DNA of 64,000 nt from Streptomyces sp. f51 (GTDB taxonomy: Bacteria > Actinomycetota > Actinomycetes > Streptomycetales > Streptomycetaceae): assembly GCF_037940415.1 (NCBI RefSeq), contig NZ_CP149798.1, positions 4,435,001 through 4,499,000 on the forward strand, written 5' to 3'. The position numbers and the translations under genes are program-made. The notes beneath the pieces were generated by a model. It was not told the origin of the DNA, did not search any database, and saw nothing but the letters and a program-made list of their open reading frames with translations. Positions 16,723 to 25,529 of this stretch are shown here, in pieces. How positions within the stretch are numbered: position 1 is the first letter of the stretch; every line of letters starts with the position of its first letter.

Positions 16723-16997
16723 GGATGGGCCGTCCTTCCCAGTAACCGAAGCGGGACAGGTGCGCAAGCCCTGTGGACAGGATGGGCGAGAGCAATGTCA
16801 GACTAGGAGTAAATATGACCGATTTGTGGGATTGATCGATCAAGATTCCCTACGCGTCGCCGAGAGTTGTCCACAGGCTGCGGACGGACGGTGGCCGATG
16901 AGGGGAGAGACGGTCAGACTTTGGGCAGGGGGGATGTGAGCCGGGCGTCGCCGGACAGGTGCGGTGCGGCCAGCACGACCTACAGCGGGAGGCAGCG
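16723..16997. other. divergent region between dehydrogenase homologue and glpD
   Basis: 275 bases containing an A/T-rich stretch (about 16796-16855), a perfect 12-bp palindrome TTGATCGATCAA (16832-16843), a perfect Streptomyces DnaA-box sequence TTGTCCACA (16867-16875) and a one-mismatch copy on the other strand (16772-16780). It probably holds the promoters of both flanking genes. Confidence 0.6.
16832..16843 (+). promoter_or_regulatory. 12-bp palindrome, possible glpD operator
   Basis: TTGATCGATCAA is fully self-complementary and lies 155 bases upstream of glpD in an A/T-rich patch. It could bind a dimeric repressor; the binding protein is unknown. Confidence 0.4.
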
Positions 16998-18704
16998 GTG
17001 AGGACAGCGACACTGGGGCCGGCGGAGCGTGCCGAGTCACTGGCGGGAATGGCCGAGCGTGAGCTGGACGTGCTGGTCGTGGGCGCGGGTGTGGTCGGCG
17101 CGGGCACCGCGCTGGACGCCGTGACCCGCGGTCTGTCCACCGGACTGGTCGAGGCCCGCGACTGGGCCTCGGGCACGTCGAGCAGATCCAGCAAGCTGAT
17201 CCACGGCGGTCTGCGGTATCTGGAGATGCTCGACTTCGCGCTCGTCCGCGAGGCGCTCAAGGAGCGCGGACTGCTCCTGGAACGGCTCGCCCCGCACCTG
17301 GTCAAGCCCGTCCCGTTCCTCTACCCCCTCCAGCACAAGGGCTGGGAGCGGCTGTACGCGGGCTCCGGCGTCGCTCTGTACGACGCCATGTCGATGGCCC
17401 GCGGCCACGGCAGGGGACTGCCCGGCCACCGTCATCTGAGCCGCCGCCACGCCCTGCGCGTGGCACCGGCCCTGAAGAAGGACGCCCTGATCGGCGCCCT
17501 CCAGTACTACGACGCGCAGATGGACGACGCCCGCTATGTGGCGACCCTGGTGCGCACGGCCGCTTCGTACGGCGCGAAGGTCGCCAACCGCGCGCGGGTC
17601 ACCGGGTTCCTGCGCGAGGGCGAGCGGGTGGTCGGGGCCCGCGTGCGCGACGTCGAGGGCGGCGGCGAGTACGAGGTCCGCGCCCGGCAGATCGTCAACG
17701 CCACCGGCGTGTGGACCGACGACACCCAGGCCATGGTCGGGGAGCGGGGCCAGTTCCACGTCCGCGCGTCCAAGGGCATCCATCTGGTCGTCCCGAAGGA
17801 CCGGATCAACTCCTCGACGGGCCTGATCCTGCGCACCGAGAAGTCCGTGCTGTTCGTGATCCCGTGGGGCCGCCACTGGATCGTCGGCACCACCGACACC
17901 GACTGGGACCTCGACAAGGCGCATCCGGCGGCCTCCAGCGCGGACATCGACTATCTGCTGGAGCACGTGAACTCGGTGCTCTCCGTCCCGCTCTCCCGCG
18001 ACGACGTCGAGGGGGTGTACGCGGGGCTGCGGCCGCTGCTGGCCGGGGAGTCGGACGCCACCAGCAAGCTGTCGCGCGAGCACACCGTGGCCCACCCGGT
18101 GCCCGGACTCGTGGTGGTGGCGGGTGGCAAGTACACGACCTACCGCGTGATGGCCAAGGACGCGGTGGACGAGGCGGTGCACGGCCTCGACCAGCGCGTC
18201 GCCGAGTGCGTCACCGAGGACGTCCCGCTGCTCGGAGCCGAGGGATACCGCGCGCTGTGGAACGCGCGAGCGCGGATCGCGGCCCGCACCGGCATCCATG
18301 TGGTGCGTGTGGAGCACCTGTTGAACCGGTACGGCTCGCTCGCCGAGGAGCTCCTCGACCTCATCGCGGCGGACCCCTCCCTCGGTGAACCCCTCCCGGC
18401 CGCCGAGGACTACCTCCGGGCCGAGATCGTCTACGCCGCCTCGCACGAGGGCGCACGCCACCTGGACGACATCCTGACCCGGCGCACGCGCATCTCCATC
18501 GAGACCTTCGACCGGGGCACCCGCAGTGCCCGCGAGGCCGCCGAGCTGGTGGCGCCGGTCCTCGGCTGGGACAAGGACCAGATCGAGCGCGAGGTCGAGC
18601 ACTACGAGAAGCGGGTCGAGGCCGAGCGGGAGTCCCAGCGCCAGCCGGACGACCTGACGGCGGACGCGGCCCGGCTGGGCGCGCCGGACATCGTGCAGTT
18701 CTGA
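16998..18704 (+). CDS. glpD: aerobic glycerol-3-phosphate dehydrogenase
   Basis: 568-residue FAD enzyme that oxidises sn-glycerol-3-phosphate to dihydroxyacetone phosphate and feeds electrons to quinone at the membrane. The FAD motif GAGVVGAG is at residues 29-36, with SSRSSKLIHGGLRYLE after it. The FAD-dependent oxidoreductase domain ends with AGGKYTTYR, and the C-terminal DAO_C helical domain follows. GGGAGG lies six bases before the GTG at 16998; the longer frame is less likely. No glycerol kinase or facilitator gene is adjacent, so its regulation is probably separate from the gyl operon. Confidence 0.95.
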   Translation: MRTATLGPAERAESLAGMAERELDVLVVGAGVVGAGTALDAVTRGLSTGLVEARDWASGTSSRSSKLIHGGLRYLEMLDFALVREALKERGLLLERLAPHLVKPVPFLYPLQHKGWERLYAGSGVALYDAMSMARGHGRGLPGHRHLSRRHALRVAPALKKDALIGALQYYDAQMDDARYVATLVRTAASYGAKVANRARVTGFLREGERVVGARVRDVEGGGEYEVRARQIVNATGVWTDDTQAMVGERGQFHVRASKGIHLVVPKDRINSSTGLILRTEKSVLFVIPWGRHWIVGTTDTDWDLDKAHPAASSADIDYLLEHVNSVLSVPLSRDDVEGVYAGLRPLLAGESDATSKLSREHTVAHPVPGLVVVAGGKYTTYRVMAKDAVDEAVHGLDQRVAECVTEDVPLLGAEGYRALWNARARIAARTGIHVVRVEHLLNRYGSLAEELLDLIAADPSLGEPLPAAEDYLRAEIVYAASHEGARHLDDILTRRTRISIETFDRGTRSAREAAELVAPVLGWDKDQIEREVEHYEKRVEAERESQRQPDDLTADAARLGAPDIVQF

Positions 18705-18777
18705 CCGCCGTCGCCGGCCGCCGATGTCACTCGAACGGGTGTGCCGAGCCGGGATCTCCGGCGGCGGCCCGTCCGTT

Positions 18778-19854
18778 CTACGAGGTGCGGGGGCAGAACT
18801 CGGCGGCGAGCAGGGCCGGTTCGAGTGTCGGGTCCGTGACCCCGCCCGTGTTCACCCGGAAGGTGAGGACACGACGGCCGTCGACGGTGGCCGCGCTGCG
18901 CACGTAGCTCCCGGCGATGCGGCCGTTGTGTCCCCACACCGTGGTCCCGCACGGCAGTCTCACCGGGAACAGTCCCATGCCGTACGAGCCGTGTGCGGCA
19001 CGGGTGCCGAGCATCTCGCGCAGCCGGCGCGGGGGCAGCAGTCGGCCGCCGAGCAGGGCCGCGTAGAAGCGGTTCAGGTCGGCCAGTGTGCTCACCAGCT
19101 CGCCCGCCGCGCCGGCCACGCGCGGGTCGAGCTCGGTGACGTCGGAGCCGTCGGCCGCGTACGCGCGGCCGTGCGGCTCGGGCAGTGACGCCCGGGCACC
19201 CGGGAACGAAGTGCCGTTCAAATGAAGGGGGATGATGATGCGCCGCTCGGCCTCGGTGGCGTACGAGTGGCCGGTGACGTGCTCGATGATCATGCCGAGC
19301 ACCACGTAGTTGGTGTTCGAGTAGGCGAATGTGCCACGGGCGGAAGGGGGATGGGCGAGGGCGATGCGCAGGGCCTGAAGGGGAGTCACGGGGACAGTGC
19401 CCCCGGTCGTCGAGGTGAAGTCGTAGAGGCCGCTGGTGTGCTGGAGCAGGGAGCGCACGGTGATGTCGCGGCCGTCGTTGCCCGCGCCGCGCACCAGGCC
19501 GGGCAGATGGTCGTCGACCGGGTCGGACAGGGACAGCCGGTGTTCGGCGGCGAGTTGCAGGACGACCGTCGCGACGAACGACTTGGTGACGCTCCCCGCG
19601 CGGAAATGATCGGAACGGCCAATTCCGTTTCCGGTGTCGGCGAAGCGCGTCCCGGAACCGTCGTCGGCGAGCAGGGCGGCGGCGGGAGCGCCGCCGCGGG
19701 TCACCAGGCGGGCGAGCGCGGCCCTCGTGGTGCGGGCGGCGGGTGTGTGCGCGGCCACCGGGGCCGGCCCCGGCAGACCGCCCTGGACCATGGCCAGCAG
19801 CGTCAGGGACACGGGTATGACCAGAAGTGTCCGGGGTGTCCTGGCCCGTGGCAT
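18778..19854 (-). CDS. secreted serine hydrolase (D-alanyl-D-alanine carboxypeptidase / class C beta-lactamase fold)
   Basis: 358-residue exported protein with an N-terminal signal segment (residues 1-35, TLLVIPVSLTLLAMV). Active-site motifs of the penicillin-binding fold are present: SVTK at 88-91 (nucleophile Ser and general-base Lys), YSN at 178-180, and HNG near residue 322 in place of KTG. Such proteins act as DD-carboxypeptidases or esterases outside the cell; true beta-lactamase activity is unlikely without further evidence. It is convergent with glpD and separated from the kinase gene array by about 200 bases. Confidence 0.87.
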   Translation of the reverse strand: MPRARTPRTLLVIPVSLTLLAMVQGGLPGPAPVAAHTPAARTTRAALARLVTRGGAPAAALLADDGSGTRFADTGNGIGRSDHFRAGSVTKSFVATVVLQLAAEHRLSLSDPVDDHLPGLVRGAGNDGRDITVRSLLQHTSGLYDFTSTTGGTVPVTPLQALRIALAHPPSARGTFAYSNTNYVVLGMIIEHVTGHSYATEAERRIIIPLHLNGTSFPGARASLPEPHGRAYAADGSDVTELDPRVAGAAGELVSTLADLNRFYAALLGGRLLPPRRLREMLGTRAAHGSYGMGLFPVRLPCGTTVWGHNGRIAGSYVRSAATVDGRRVLTFRVNTGGVTDPTLEPALLAAEFCPRTS

Positions 19855-20061
19855 CGCTGGGTCCTTCCTCGTCGCGGCACATCATGAGGCACGTTCCTGT
19901 GCCCGGGAACGGGACGGCTCCGGGGCGCGGGCGAGCCGCCGGCGGGGTCCGGGCGTCTCACTGGCCGAGCAGTTGCGGTTCCAGGGGCCCCCAGGGCGCT
20001 GGGCACTTGTCGGGTGAGGGACAATGAAGGCTCTGTCAGGGCGGGTTGCATGAGGGGACGC

Positions 20062-22176
20062 ATGTCGGAGGCGGAGCGGGCGGGAGCATCCCGTCAGGAC
20101 AAGAGCGAACGTCTCCTCGCCGGTCGGTACCGGTTGGGGGACGTTCTCGGCCGCGGCGGCATGGGCACGGTGTGGCGCGCCGAGGACGAGACCCTGGGCC
20201 GCACGGTCGCCGTGAAGGAGCTGCGGTTCCCTTCGGCCATCGACGAGGACGAGAAGCGCCGGCTGATCACGCGCACCCTGCGGGAGGCCAAGGCCATCGC
20301 GCGGATCCGCAACAACGGCGCGGTGACGGTCTTCGACGTGGTCGACGAGGACAACAGGCCGTGGATCGTCATGGAGCTCATCGAGGGCAAGTCCCTCGCC
20401 GAGGCCATCCGCGAGGACGGACTGCTCACGCCGAAGCGCGCCGCCGAGGTGGGTCTGGCCATCCTCGACGTGCTGCGGGCGGCGCACCGCGAGGGCATCC
20501 TGCACCGGGACGTGAAGCCGTCGAACGTGCTGATCTCCGACGACGGCCGGGTCGTGCTCACCGACTTCGGCATCGCCCAGGTGGAGGGCGACCCGTCCAT
20601 CACCTCGACCGGCATGCTCGTCGGCGCGCCCTCGTACATCTCGCCGGAGCGGGCGCGCGGCCACAAGCCGGGACCGGCGGCCGACCTCTGGTCGCTGGGC
20701 GGTCTGCTGTACGCGGCGGTCGAAGGCGTGCCGCCGTACGACAAGGGCTCCGCGATCGCGACGCTCACCGCGGTGATGACCGAGCCGGTCGAGCAGCCCA
20801 AGAACGCGGGCCCGCTGGAGAACGTGATCTACGGCCTGCTCGCCAAGGATCCCGAGCAGCGGCTCGACGACGAGGGCGCCCGCGCCATGCTCGTCGAGGT
20901 GCTGCGCAAGGCCGGGCCCGAGAAGAAGGAGCCCGAGCCGCAGGACGCGACGAGGGTCGTGGCCATGCCGCCGCTGCCGGAGGAACCGGCGGGGCGGGGT
21001 GCGGGCGGCTCCGCGTCCGGCGCCAAGAAGGGCGAGGAGCCCGCGGAGCGGCTGCGCGGGGCCCTGCGTTCGGTGCGCAAGGCCGCGACCGCGGCCGGGG
21101 CCGCCACGGCGGCGGCCACGGCCCGCGCGAAGTCGGCCGGCGGCGCGGACGCCTCCGGGGCGGAGGGAGCCGCCGTGACGGCCTCCCCGAGCGCGGGCGC
21201 GGGGTCCGGCACGGACGCCGGTACGGCCGGCGGGACCTCCGCGCCGACCACCACGGTGAATCCGTCGGTGCCCGGGCGGACGAGCGGTTCCGACGGCAAG
21301 CGCGGTGGCGCGGGCTCCGGCTGGCCGGTGGCGCCCGAGCGTCCGGCACGCCCGGTTCCCAAGGCCTCGCTCACGGATGTCGTGCCGCTGCGGACCCTGG
21401 TGATCATCGCGGTCGTCCTGGCGCTGGCCGTGGTCGGCACCGTGCTGGCCATCACGCTCGGCGGCGGGGACGACAACGGAGCCAAGGGCGGCACCGGTGG
21501 CGGCGCCAAGGCGACCGCCTCCGCCGGAACGGGTTCCGGGAACGCGAAGAGCGGCGACACCGGCAAGAGCGGTGCCAAGGACAAGGGCAAGAGCGACGCC
21601 GCCCACACCGACAGCGACGACAAGTCGGGGTCGACCTCCGGCTCGGACGGTTCCTCGGACACCCCGTCGGACCCGGGCTCGGACACGGGCGCGTCGGACG
21701 GTTCGGGCTCCGGCGGCAAGGAGGCGGGCTCGGGTTCGGGTTCCACCGCCGTGAAGACGTACACGAGCGGTCAGGGCTTCTCGATCGGGCTGCCGAAGGG
21801 ATGGAAGTACCAGTCCCAGGACGCCGCGGGAGCCCGGTTCACCGGACCCGACGGGCAGAAGCTCCTCGTGGGCTGGACGTCGACCCCCAAGGACGACCCG
21901 GTCGCCGACTGGAAGAACCAGGAGCGCTACATGACGCGCTCCCAGTACTCGAGGATCCGCATAGAGAGCGTGAGCTACCGGGGCTGGAACACGGCCGACT
22001 GGGAGTTCACCTCCGAGGACGGCGGCACCACGTTCCACACGATCGACCGCGGATTCGTCGTGAACTCCCACCAGGGGTACGCGCTGATGTACACGGCGAA
22101 GGACTCCGCCTGGGACAGCGCGCTGCGCAAGAGCACCTGGGCGACGCTGACCGGGACGTTCCAGCCGAAGAAGTGA
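20062..22176 (+). CDS. membrane Ser/Thr protein kinase (array copy 1)
   Basis: 704-residue transmembrane kinase. The Gly-rich loop is at 30-37, the ATP-binding Lys at K52, the catalytic loop HRDVKPSN has D150, DFG is D168 and the SPE segment follows, so it should be active. After the kinase domain (to about 300) comes an Ala-rich juxtamembrane linker, a single membrane span at about 440-462, a Ser/Gly/Asp-rich stalk, and an extracytoplasmic domain of about 140 residues (GFSIGLPKGWKYQ...ADWEFT...) shared in pattern with the other kinases here. The ATG at 20062 has GGGGA five bases upstream. It is followed by a large hairpin. Confidence 0.9.
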   Translation: MSEAERAGASRQDKSERLLAGRYRLGDVLGRGGMGTVWRAEDETLGRTVAVKELRFPSAIDEDEKRRLITRTLREAKAIARIRNNGAVTVFDVVDEDNRPWIVMELIEGKSLAEAIREDGLLTPKRAAEVGLAILDVLRAAHREGILHRDVKPSNVLISDDGRVVLTDFGIAQVEGDPSITSTGMLVGAPSYISPERARGHKPGPAADLWSLGGLLYAAVEGVPPYDKGSAIATLTAVMTEPVEQPKNAGPLENVIYGLLAKDPEQRLDDEGARAMLVEVLRKAGPEKKEPEPQDATRVVAMPPLPEEPAGRGAGGSASGAKKGEEPAERLRGALRSVRKAATAAGAATAAATARAKSAGGADASGAEGAAVTASPSAGAGSGTDAGTAGGTSAPTTTVNPSVPGRTSGSDGKRGGAGSGWPVAPERPARPVPKASLTDVVPLRTLVIIAVVLALAVVGTVLAITLGGGDDNGAKGGTGGGAKATASAGTGSGNAKSGDTGKSGAKDKGKSDAAHTDSDDKSGSTSGSDGSSDTPSDPGSDTGASDGSGSGGKEAGSGSGSTAVKTYTSGQGFSIGLPKGWKYQSQDAAGARFTGPDGQKLLVGWTSTPKDDPVADWKNQERYMTRSQYSRIRIESVSYRGWNTADWEFTSEDGGTTFHTIDRGFVVNSHQGYALMYTAKDSAWDSALRKSTWATLTGTFQPKK

Positions 22177-22192
22177 CGCGCCGCTCACCGAG

Positions 22193-22247
22193 GGGTGCCG
22201 TTCGGAGCGGTCCGGGTCCACGACCCCGGCCGATCCGGACGGCACCC
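22193..22247 (+). terminator. hairpin terminator after kinase 1
   Basis: The outer arms GGGTGCCGT (22193-22201) and ACGGCACCC (22239-22247) extend inward to about 14 pairs, enclosing a second small stem. It separates the first kinase from the pseudokinase gene. Confidence 0.75.
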
Positions 22248-22403
22248 TCAGGTGACGGTCCGCGACGAAACGGGGCCCGAGATCTCGCATCCCCGCTCTG
22301 CGGATTGCCTCGGGCACGTATCGTGAGTGGTTGCGGACCGAACGAAGCCACAACGGAACGCACGGCGAACGGAATTGACCAACCGGTCGGCTGGGGGAGC
22401 ATC

Positions 22404-25349
22404 GTGGACGACTACGCGGGACGGGTACTCGCCGACCGCTACCGCCTGCCCCTGCCGCCCTCCGACGCCTACGAACTCGCCGAGAGCCGCGCCTTCGACA
22501 CCTACAGCGGGCAGGAAGTCCTGGTACGGCAGGTGCCGTTGCCCGAGGTCGTCGAGGCCGAGATGCTCGACGCGGACGGACTGCCCGACGGATTCGTGGC
22601 CAGGGACGGCGGCGTGCGGCGGGCGTCGGCCCGCACCACCCGGCGGCCCACCGAACCGGCGGTCCTGCGCGCGATCGACGCGGCACAGGCCGCCGCGCGC
22701 ATCCCCGACCACCCCCGGCTCGACCAGGTCTTCGACGTGTTCGCCGAGGGCGGGTCGCTGTGGATCGTCAGCGAACTGGTGCCCGCCCGGCCGCTGGCGG
22801 CGCTGCTCGCCGAGAAGCCGCTCAGCCCGTACCGCGCAGCGGAGGTCGCCGCCGACGTCCTGACCGCGCTGCGGGTCCTGCACGCGCACGGCTGGGTGCA
22901 CCGGAACATCACCGCGCGCACGGTCCTCGTCTGCGACGACGGACGTGTCCTGCTCACCGGGCTGGCGGCCGGGGCCGCCGAAGAGGCGCTGTGCGGGTAC
23001 GACCCGGTGCCGGCGCCCGAGGACGACTTCACGGCCGGCGGCGGGACCGGCCCCGGCGCCGGGCGGCCCGACCCGGGTCCGGCCGGGCGGGGCGCCTCCC
23101 GGGGCCCCGCCGGAGGGACCGGATTCGGCGGTGCCCCCCGCGGTGTCGCCGTGGCGGCCACGAGCGGCGCCGACGCGGAAGCGGCCCGGCGCGCGGCGAT
23201 CGAGGCGCGCGCCGAGCAGGGAACACCGGTCCCAGGGGCACCGGTCCCCGGCGCCCCCGTGGCGGGCCGGGCCCCCCGCGCGCTGGAATCCGGAGGTCCG
23301 GCGGGCCGGGGCCGTCCGACGGGAGCGGCGGCACCGGACGGCGGGCCGGAGACGGGCGGCGGACCGGAGGACGCCGGGGAAGACATCCGTGCCGCGCGCG
23401 CCGGAGCCATCGCCGCCTACCGAGCCCGAGCCCGTGCCGCCGCCCGCGTCCAGGGAGAGTGGAAGGGCGGCGACCCGCTCGCCCTTCCCGCGCCCCGGCC
23501 CTCGGCACCCGGCGAGCAGACCGCCCAGGACGGCCGGTACGGCACCTCGCCGCACTCCCCGCAGGACCGGACCCCCGCCTCGCCGCAGCTCCCCGGCCAG
23601 GGCGAACGGCAGCACCCCCACGGCACGCCCCCGGGCCAGATAGCCGACCCGTACGGAGTCGGCGGCACGAGCAGGTACGGAGTCCAGCCGCGGCCCGGCG
23701 GGGACGACGGCAGGGCGCGCCCCCCGTTCGCCGCTGGATCGGCGCCGGGGCCGGACGACACGGCGTACGGCCGTTCGGCGCTCGCGCCGGGACAGACACC
23801 CCACGGCACCGGACACGGCGACCGTCCCGGCGCTCCCGCCCCCGGTCGGCCGGTGGGCGGCGACCGGGCCGCGTACGAAGGCCGCCCCGCCGGCGGGTTC
23901 CAGGCCCCGCGCGGCACCCAAGTGCCCGTGCCGCCCGGCGGATTCACGGACCCAGGACACGCCCGTCCCCCCGGTCCCACCCGCGTGCCCGCGCAGCACT
24001 CCGCTCCGGCCCCCGCCCCCGCCCCGCACCGTCCCGGCGTCGGCTGGGGCGACCCGGCCGCCGGGACGCCGCCGCGCCGGGGACCGGCCACCGCGCTCGC
24101 GGCCGAGCGGGCCCGGCAGGCGCGGATGGCGGTGGTCGGACCGGTCACCGAGCGCTGGGCGCCCGAGCAGGCAGGACCGGTGCACGAGAACTGGCAGCTG
24201 GCGGCCCCCATCGGACCGGCGACCGACCTGTGGGCGCTCGGCGCGCTGCTCTTCCGCGCCGTACAGGGCCACGCCCCGTACCCGGAGGAGAACACCGCCG
24301 AGCTGGTCCAGCTGGTGTGCGCGGAGCCGCCCGCCTTCGCCGAGGAGTGCGGGCCGCTGCGGCCCGTCGTGGAGTCGCTGCTGCGCCAGGACCCCACCGA
24401 GCGGCTCGACTTCGAGGAACTGCGCGGCTGGCTGCGGTCGTTGGTGCGCTCCGCGCCCGAGCCCGAGGCCGGGACGCACGTCGTGTCCGTGCCGCCCGCC
24501 GATCCCAGCCGGCTGCCGATCGTGCGGCGCCGGGGCGAACTCGTGCGCAGGCGCAGGGCCGGGCTGCCCGCGACCAGTCCGCACGCCCGTCACAAGCGCG
24601 CCAGGCGGGAGAACGCCCCGCCCCGCAGGCTGGGCCGCAACCTGCTCCTGCTGGTCCTGCTCCTGCTGGCCGCCGCGGTCGCGTACGCGGTCGCCTTCAT
24701 GCCCAAGGCGGACCGCAGCGGCACCGGTTCGGAGCGGACGGGGGCCGCCGGACAGGCCGGTCCCGCCACCCCCGCGGGCGGCGACCCGACGGCGAGCGGC
24801 GGGCCCACCTCGGACCAGACCTCGCCGGACCCCGGCAAGAGCCCCTCGGGGAAGTCCAGTTCGACCGCCTCGCACACCAGCCCCGACCCCGGTGTCGCCC
24901 AGGGGTTCACCCTCCGCAAGGACCCCGAGGGATTCCAGGTCGCCGTGGCGAGCGGCTGGACCCGCTCGCCGAGGAACGGAAGCGGCCAGATCGTCTACTC
25001 CCAGGGGGACTTCGAGCTCATCGTCGTCCCCGGCCGCGACGGCACGGGCACGTACGGCAGCGACCCGATGACCTATCAGCGGGAGAGCGAGAAGGAGTTG
25101 CAGCCCTTCCGGGACTCGACCTGGGCCACCTCCAGCGGGATGCGCCGGATCGACGTGGGCGGCAAAGCGATGGCCGAAGGACAGTTCACCTGGCAGGACA
25201 CGGCCGGGCATTCGCTCTACGTGCGCAACCTCGCGATCCTCGTCTCAGGGCACTACCACGTGGTGCAGGTGCGCGGCCCGGACGCCGAACGCGACGAGGT
25301 GACCCGGCTGTACGAACAGGCCTCGTCGACGTACCAAGTCACCCGCTGA
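22404..25349 (+). CDS. membrane pseudokinase with ~400-residue insertion
   Basis: 981-residue protein of the Ser/Thr kinase family without a working active site. The ATP-site Lys is Arg (R42 in EVLVRQV), the catalytic Asp is Asn (N168 in VHRNITA), and DFG is replaced by GLA (G186 in LLTGLAA). Between that point and the APE motif (A586-P-E588) a normal kinase has about 20-30 residues; here there are about 400, rich in Pro, Gly, Ala, Arg and Gln. The C-lobe then resumes (ATDLWALGALLFRAVQG...PTERLDFEELRGWL). An Arg-rich segment, a membrane span at about 746-766 and an extracytoplasmic domain follow. The GTG at 22404 has GGGGGAG upstream. Likely an allosteric partner or scaffold of the neighbouring kinases. 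Confidence 0.87.
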   Translation: MDDYAGRVLADRYRLPLPPSDAYELAESRAFDTYSGQEVLVRQVPLPEVVEAEMLDADGLPDGFVARDGGVRRASARTTRRPTEPAVLRAIDAAQAAARIPDHPRLDQVFDVFAEGGSLWIVSELVPARPLAALLAEKPLSPYRAAEVAADVLTALRVLHAHGWVHRNITARTVLVCDDGRVLLTGLAAGAAEEALCGYDPVPAPEDDFTAGGGTGPGAGRPDPGPAGRGASRGPAGGTGFGGAPRGVAVAATSGADAEAARRAAIEARAEQGTPVPGAPVPGAPVAGRAPRALESGGPAGRGRPTGAAAPDGGPETGGGPEDAGEDIRAARAGAIAAYRARARAAARVQGEWKGGDPLALPAPRPSAPGEQTAQDGRYGTSPHSPQDRTPASPQLPGQGERQHPHGTPPGQIADPYGVGGTSRYGVQPRPGGDDGRARPPFAAGSAPGPDDTAYGRSALAPGQTPHGTGHGDRPGAPAPGRPVGGDRAAYEGRPAGGFQAPRGTQVPVPPGGFTDPGHARPPGPTRVPAQHSAPAPAPAPHRPGVGWGDPAAGTPPRRGPATALAAERARQARMAVVGPVTERWAPEQAGPVHENWQLAAPIGPATDLWALGALLFRAVQGHAPYPEENTAELVQLVCAEPPAFAEECGPLRPVVESLLRQDPTERLDFEELRGWLRSLVRSAPEPEAGTHVVSVPPADPSRLPIVRRRGELVRRRRAGLPATSPHARHKRARRENAPPRRLGRNLLLLVLLLLAAAVAYAVAFMPKADRSGTGSERTGAAGQAGPATPAGGDPTASGGPTSDQTSPDPGKSPSGKSSSTASHTSPDPGVAQGFTLRKDPEGFQVAVASGWTRSPRNGSGQIVYSQGDFELIVVPGRDGTGTYGSDPMTYQRESEKELQPFRDSTWATSSGMRRIDVGGKAMAEGQFTWQDTAGHSLYVRNLAILVSGHYHVVQVRGPDAERDEVTRLYEQASSTYQVTR

Positions 25350-25409
25350 ACAACCCATTTGTCCCGCCGCGCGCCGCGTATGCGCAGGCGGGAGCGGCTG
25401 AACGCCAAA

Positions 25410-25441
25410 CGGTTCCCTTCCGTACAAGGAAGGGACAACCG
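25410..25441 (+). terminator. hairpin after pseudokinase gene
   Basis: CCCTTCC pairs with GGAAGGG around a GTACAA loop, extended by CGGTT / AACCG with a two-base bulge. Confidence 0.65.
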
Positions 25442-25529
25442 TCACAGTGCGGTCTCCGTACGACCCCGCTTGTTCCCAGGGTGGGCACCGCTCTTTAGTC
25501 TGACCCTGTCAAGACCATTGCGGGGAAAC

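Noticed and set aside
16867..16875. Perfect DnaA box as evidence for a replication origin.
   Set aside because: Only one perfect and one imperfect box; the Streptomyces origin has many boxes and lies beside dnaA/dnaN, which are not here.
20046..25349. A 1767-codon plus-strand open frame spanning two kinase genes.
   Set aside because: The first 780 codons are out of frame with kinase copy 1, which is clearly the coding frame there; only the part from 22404 is real.
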